A stretch of DNA of 7,836 nucleotides, from NCBI GenBank assembly GCA_900548635.1, contig URLP01000086.1, positions 1 to 7,836 on the forward strand, in the 5' to 3' direction. The position numbers were made by a program, and so were the translations under genes. Numbering within the stretch: position 1 is the first letter of the stretch; the number at the start of each line of letters is the position of its first letter. This DNA is from an uncultured Megasphaera sp. (GTDB taxonomy: Bacteria > Bacillota > Negativicutes > Veillonellales > Megasphaeraceae). Positions 6,306 through 7,836 of this stretch are shown here, one piece after another. The notes below the pieces were generated by a model that did no database searches, was not told the origin of the DNA, and saw nothing but the letters and a program-made list of their open reading frames with translations.

Positions 6306-6384
6306 ATTTTTTTTGATGTCGGCAGCGCCGACGAGGCCCTGCGGACCACGGCAAACGAAGCACGGTCCACGGCGCCGCAGGCGC

Positions 6385-7035
6385 CTATACGCCAAAAAGC
6401 GCTCCCAGTTCTTCTCTCGTGTCGACGAGGTACGTCGGCTTGAGGGACTGGAGAAAGTTACGGTCGCGGAAGCCCCAGCTGACAAGGACGGCGTCGAGGC
6501 CGGCATTGTCCGCCGTTTCTTTGTCGACTTCCGAGTCGCCGACGTAGACGGCGTCCTCTTTGGCGCAGCCCAGGCGCTTGAGGGCTTCCCAGACCATGTC
6601 CGGCGCCGGCTTCTTGCGGTACATCGGCGTTTCGCCGAGGGAGAAGTCGACGAAGTCCCGGAAGTATTCGTCGTGCAGTTCCGAGACGGCCCCCTGGCCT
6701 TTGTTGGAGACGATGGCCATCTTGTAGCCTGCCTTTTTCAGGCGCTGCAGCACGTCCGGGATGCCTGGGTAGGGGAAGGTCGTCGTCTGGCAGTGCGCAC
6801 TGTAATAGGCGATGAATTCCTCCGTCATCGTGCGGCGCAGGCTTTCCGGCGCATCCGGCGCGGCCTTATCGATGAAGCCGTCGTAGCCAAAGCCCAGACA
6901 GGGGCGGATTTCGGCCTGCGTCTTTGGCGGCAGCTGATGCTGGGCAAAGATATGATTGAGAGTTTTTGTCAATTCGTCGAGCGTATCCAGGACGGTACCG
7001 TCCATATCGAAAATAATAGCGTTATATTTTTTCAC
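6385..7035 (-). CDS. HAD-superfamily hydrolase, phosphoglycolate-phosphatase-like
   Basis: This protein of about 216 residues has all four haloacid dehalogenase motifs (numbered from the GTG start). Motif I is FDMDGT with Asp10 nucleophile and Asp12 acid/base. Motif II is Ser110 in AIVSNKG. Motif III is Lys142 in KKPAPD. Motif IV is GDSEVD with Asp167 and Asp171. The stretch between motif I and about residue 80 fits the small alpha-helical C1 cap of the Gph/PpaX/beta-phosphoglucomutase group. By family it dephosphorylates a small phosphorylated metabolite such as 2-phosphoglycolate or pyrophosphate, in the cytoplasm; the exact substrate is not readable. Two starts are possible: TTG at 7038-7036 and GTG at 7035-7033. 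AAAGGAG (7050-7044) is 5 nt from TTG and 8 nt from GTG. GTG is preferred because it gives MKKYNAIIFDMDGT, the usual family N-terminus. It has its own minus-strand promoter and runs convergent to the SLH operon. Confidence 0.9.
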   Translation of the reverse strand: MKKYNAIIFDMDGTVLDTLDELTKTLNHIFAQHQLPPKTQAEIRPCLGFGYDGFIDKAAPDAPESLRRTMTEEFIAYYSAHCQTTTFPYPGIPDVLQRLKKAGYKMAIVSNKGQGAVSELHDEYFRDFVDFSLGETPMYRKKPAPDMVWEALKRLGCAKEDAVYVGDSEVDKETADNAGLDAVLVSWGFRDRNFLQSLKPTYLVDTREELGALFGV

Positions 7036-7043
7036 CAATAAGA

Positions 7044-7050
7044 CTCCTTT
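7044..7050 (-). promoter_or_regulatory. Ribosome binding site of the HAD phosphatase
   Basis: The minus strand reads AAAGGAG. The 8-nt spacing to GTG (7035) favours that codon over TTG (7038, 5-nt spacing). The gene has no ATG near its start. Confidence 0.75.
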
Positions 7051-7079
7051 GCAGCGGCTGGTAAATAAATTTCCCTTTT

Positions 7080-7108
7080 ATTATACGAAAGTGCGAATTA
7101 ATCGGCAA
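7080..7108 (-). promoter_or_regulatory. Promoter of the HAD phosphatase
   Basis: On the minus strand, TTGCCG (7108-7103, 4 of 6 matches to the -35 consensus) is followed by a 17-nt spacer and a perfect TATAAT (7085-7080). The predicted start, near 7073, gives a leader of about 38 nt before the start codon. Confidence 0.7.
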
Positions 7109-7135
7109 GAGACAGTAGCTCAGGCACTCATCTTA

Positions 7136-7144
7136 TGCTACAAT
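7136..7144 (+). promoter_or_regulatory. Extended -10 promoter of the membrane-anchored charged protein
   Basis: TGCTACAAT (7136-7144) is an extended -10 element: TGN followed by TACAAT, 5 of 6 matches. No good -35 box lies at 16-18 nt, which is common for extended -10 promoters. Transcription would start near 7150, some 30 nt before the ATG, and diverges from the phosphatase promoter about 30 nt away. Confidence 0.5.
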
Positions 7145-7181
7145 GGGGAAAGAAGTTTGATGAAATAGAGGAGAGGATGAC

Positions 7182-7836
7182 ATGACAAACTTTTTGCCGT
7201 ACGCAATCATCGCGGGCATTGCAATCGTCTTTTTTGTAATTTGTTATATTATGTATTCAGGAGGACACTCGGAGAGCAGTCCCCAAAAAGAAAAAGCGAA
7301 CACGAAGACGAAAGGGCACTACGAAAGCGAACCGCAGCCGCTGCGCAGAGTCCAGCACCGTACGCCGGCAACAGTGAAGCATGCCAGGGAACTGCCAAAA
7401 GGGGACGATGATGAAGAAACAGCGCCCCTGCCCAGGGTCCCGAAGATGACCCTCGGCGAACGGCGGGAACATCCGGAAGAAACGGCCTTCGTCACGACCA
7501 AAGGCGAAGCCGTCCGCCGCAATGGCAAGATTGTCTATAAAGAAGCGCCTAAGACGAAGGAAGCACCGGTCCGCAAGGGTCCGAACGCCGATGATCTCGA
7601 CGCAACGCGCGTCCTGTCGCGCGATGAAATCCTGGAAGCCATGGAAAAGGTAGATAAGGAAGAAGCCGCTGCCTACAAGGCCCGGGAAGAAGAAGCGACA
7701 CTGGCACGCCAGCGCCAGGCTGAAGCCGAAAAGAAGGCTGAAGAAGAACAGCTGGCCCGCAACAGGCAGCGCCGTGAACAGGCCCGCCGTGAAGCGGCTG
7801 CTGAAAAAGAAGCCAACGCCCGCCGTGAAGAACGGG
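7182..7836 (+). CDS. Membrane-anchored, highly charged coiled-coil protein, 3' end cut off by window
   Basis: The frame opens at ATG 7182 and has no stop through the window end: 218 codons are visible and the gene continues beyond. Residues about 5-26 (FLPYAIIAGIAIVFFVICYIMYS) are one hydrophobic membrane span with no cleavage motif, so it is a single-pass N-terminal anchor. Residues 27-150 are polar and rich in Pro, Lys, Arg, Glu and Thr, with two similar Glu-Glu-Thr-Ala segments (ETAPLPR and EETAFVTT) and VRRNGKIVYK; they look disordered. From about residue 150 (RDEILEAMEKVDKEEAAAYK) to the end the chain is almost all Ala, Glu, Arg, Lys and Gln, as in a long charged helix or coiled coil. 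I do not recognise the family. The few positive residues before the span leave topology open, but the basic stretch after it favours a cytoplasmic C-terminal part. AGAGG (7172-7176) sits 5 nt before the ATG. Codon use matches the neighbouring genes, supporting a real gene. Confidence 0.8.
   Translation, partial: MTNFLPYAIIAGIAIVFFVICYIMYSGGHSESSPQKEKANTKTKGHYESEPQPLRRVQHRTPATVKHARELPKGDDDEETAPLPRVPKMTLGERREHPEETAFVTTKGEAVRRNGKIVYKEAPKTKEAPVRKGPNADDLDATRVLSRDEILEAMEKVDKEEAAAYKAREEEATLARQRQAEAEKKAEEEQLARNRQRREQARREAAAEKEANARREER

Noticed and set aside
5468..6370. A 300-codon minus-strand frame opposite the second SLH gene
   Set aside because: It runs through the terminator palindrome as well as the sense gene, and its protein has no recognisable motif.
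6268..7041. A 257-codon plus-strand frame opposite the HAD phosphatase
   Set aside because: The minus strand encodes all four HAD motifs with a promoter and ribosome binding site. The plus frame would start inside the terminator stem.
6956..7168. A 70-codon plus-strand frame across the divergent promoter region
   Set aside because: It starts inside the phosphatase gene on the opposite strand and crosses both promoters, and no ribosome binding site or domain is evident.

Overview
The window looks like chromosomal DNA from a Gram-negative-type Firmicute (class Negativicutes, most likely a Megasphaera-like member of the Veillonellaceae). This is inferred from three things: GC-rich genes with AT-rich spacers, strong Firmicute-style ribosome binding sites and TATAAT promoters, and two tandem secreted proteins with three S-layer homology (SLH) repeats each. 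No rRNA, tRNA, CRISPR array, transposase or phage gene is visible. It reads as ordinary chromosome, with some features worth a second look in the gene spacers and in the SLH pair.

Layout from left to right. Positions 1-261 are the 3' end of an unrecognised proline-rich protein. It is followed after 2 nt by an alpha/beta hydrolase (264-995). An AT-rich spacer then carries a good promoter (1078-1105) followed at once by a long terminator-like hairpin (1120-1180). This precedes a 12-TM-type APC-family amino acid permease (1205-2692), which ends at a strong terminator (2713-2749). An L-asparaginase without a signal peptide follows (2875-3849). Next are two exported three-SLH-repeat proteins (3947-4975 and 4997-6196) that share a C-terminal domain I cannot name. 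Both read into a 104-nt nested palindrome (6202-6305) that separates them from a convergent HAD-family phosphatase on the minus strand (6385-7035). A divergent promoter region (7080-7144) then serves that phosphatase and a membrane-anchored, highly charged coiled-coil protein (7182 to the window end, cut off).

How the genes may fit together: the permease and the asparaginase are neighbours with related metabolism (amino acid uptake and cytoplasmic asparagine deamidation), but a strong terminator separates them, so they are probably not one transcript. The SLH pair probably forms a two-gene operon for cell-envelope proteins anchored to peptidoglycan. The hydrolase and the HAD phosphatase are generic enzymes with no clear pathway link to their neighbours.

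The best candidates for something undescribed are the shared C-terminal domain of the SLH pair, the promoter-plus-hairpin leader of the permease, and the nested double palindrome between the convergent genes.
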